A stretch of DNA of 64,000 nucleotides from Paraspadella gotoi (lineage: Eukaryota; Chaetognatha): NCBI GenBank assembly GCA_051294375.1, contig CM119265.1:18648631-18712630 (forward strand), read 5' to 3'. A program made the position numbers and the translations under genes. Positions 1-64,000 of the stretch are shown here, one piece after another. The notes beneath the pieces were generated by a model. It did not search any database. It was not told the origin of the DNA and saw nothing but the letters and a program-made list of their open reading frames with translations. Position 1 is the stretch's first letter; each line of letters starts with the position of its first letter.

Positions 1-163
1 CATTCATCCACAGCCCTAACGACTTCCCTCTACGTTGGCAAAGCGAAACCGTCCGAGGGTTACCGCGCCAGTGACTGTAGGCGTCACTGAGACTCGGAAG
101 CCCCCAAAGCCAACAGTAAGATGCCCATCACAATGGGCATCACTGGCAACCCGGCTGTTGCTA
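1..163 (-). repeat. Interspersed repeat family A, copy 1 (inverted, truncated by window)
   Basis: Reverse complement of the sequence at 60610-60770, from the AACGACTTCCCTCTACGTTG block to CAACCCGGCTGTTGC. It lies in the intron before the PH-end exon. Confidence 0.75.
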
Positions 164-484
164 TAGCATATTTATTATTAGCATCATTCAGACGATAAAT
201 TTTTGATAGTTCTAATAAAATAAAGTAAAATACCCTAATCGTTCAACCCCTTTACACTCAGACGACCCCATACCAATCATACCAATCAATACTTTCAACT
301 TTTAACCATTCCTTAACCCTATTTAATTAGAAACTTAAAGAACCCCTATCCACGCCCCAACTCGCTTTTTCCTACCTCTAGCCTCACCTAACCTAAACAA
401 ACATTGAAAAATAGTGATCGACAAACAGTAGGTCTTCTCAGAGTCAAATTGTTCATCGGCACTCCCACTTTCGTCTCCGCGCAG

Positions 485-63488
<63,004 letters not shown>

Positions 63489-63496
63489 GTCGGGAG

Positions 63497-63547
<51 letters not shown>

Positions 63548-64000
63548 AGTGTTATATTTATTATAATTATTTTCGTAATTTTGCAATTTTCAAACATATT
63601 AACCTGAAATTTTGCACGTACGTCATATTCCCGCATGAATCCATTAGCCAACCCCGTGACATTTGAGTGCCAAAATATTTCGTTTGTTGTCTTTTCCATT
63701 GTGTTTCTGAGGATTTATATCCAGGTAATTTATTTTTACCCGATTTTACTGCCTGGAGCGTTAAGACACCAATTCCGTATCGTGCCTTTTCGCGCCATCC
63801 TTCCAGTTTCCCGATTCGATCGTCAAAGACGCTGCATGACCGGCCGGACGCGGAAGCGTTAGGGCCAAGTTTTGATCCATTGTCTTTGCCTTTATCCTTG
63901 CCCTCTTTATATTTGTCGCAATCCTCGTCCTTCCCGCAACCTTCTTGTCCTTGCCGTGATGCTTAATCCCGAGGTGCGTTCGTTTCTTACTTTGGATCCC
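63489..64000 (+). other. End of window, no exon recognised
   Basis: A GA microsatellite (about 63498-63542) follows the Ig43 donor. The rest shows no Ig-like reading in any plus frame that fits splice signals; the next exon may lie just beyond. Confidence 0.5.

Overview
This is animal nuclear DNA from an invertebrate, probably a protostome. Coding sequence is split into short GT-AG exons, there are canonical eukaryotic tRNA genes, and simple repeats, SINE-like elements and foldback DNA transposons are abundant. Almost the whole window is the middle of one giant plus-strand gene. The first coding exon (485-744) is the C-terminal end of a PH domain, and it is followed by about 43 immunoglobulin (I-set) domains, low-complexity linkers and KSP motifs. 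PH followed by a long Ig array is the layout of UNC-89, the nematode/arthropod obscurin homologue of the sarcomeric M-line. The upstream SH3/RhoGEF part and any kinase domains lie outside the window, so the gene is partial at both ends. The species was not identified.

Layout: 485-4764 PH end, acidic/Ser-rich linker, Ig1 and a KSP-containing linker. 4484-15180 Ig2-Ig14. 16206-18624 one 2.4-kb disordered exon that looks like an internal alternative first exon. 18824-19415 Ig15. 19677-21123 an uncharacterised P-loop GTPase gene nested on the minus strand. 23844-30194 Ig16-Ig25. 30591-31109 a Pro/KSP exon. 31666-33219 Ig26, Ig27 and the first half of Ig28. 33220-39120 a 5.9-kb intron with five tRNA genes and a 4.25-kb hAT-like element. 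39121-44532 the second half of Ig28 and Ig29-Ig34. 44880-45733 a TNF-ligand-like gene nested on the minus strand. 47838-50085 Ig35-Ig38. 50637-51820 a Ser/Thr/Ala/Lys-rich exon. 51944-53762 a series of short phase-0 exons, each carrying one copy of an SRESL...RPPRxK repeat. 57676-63488 a probable second internal start, Ig39-Ig43 and another long low-complexity exon.

Almost every Ig domain starts at a phase-1 intron and is split once, in phase 0 or 2, just after the Trp-x-KDG strand, so whole domains can be added or skipped without shifting frame. Eight tRNA genes (Ile, Val, Met with intron, Thr, Gly-GCC, Ser, His, Gly-CCC) lie inside introns, six of them antisense. Polypurine microsatellites often begin within about 15 bases of a 5' splice site. 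Introns not listed separately contain nothing I recognise beyond AT-rich sequence. All exon borders come from reading splice signals, frame and domain continuity by eye; there is no transcript evidence.
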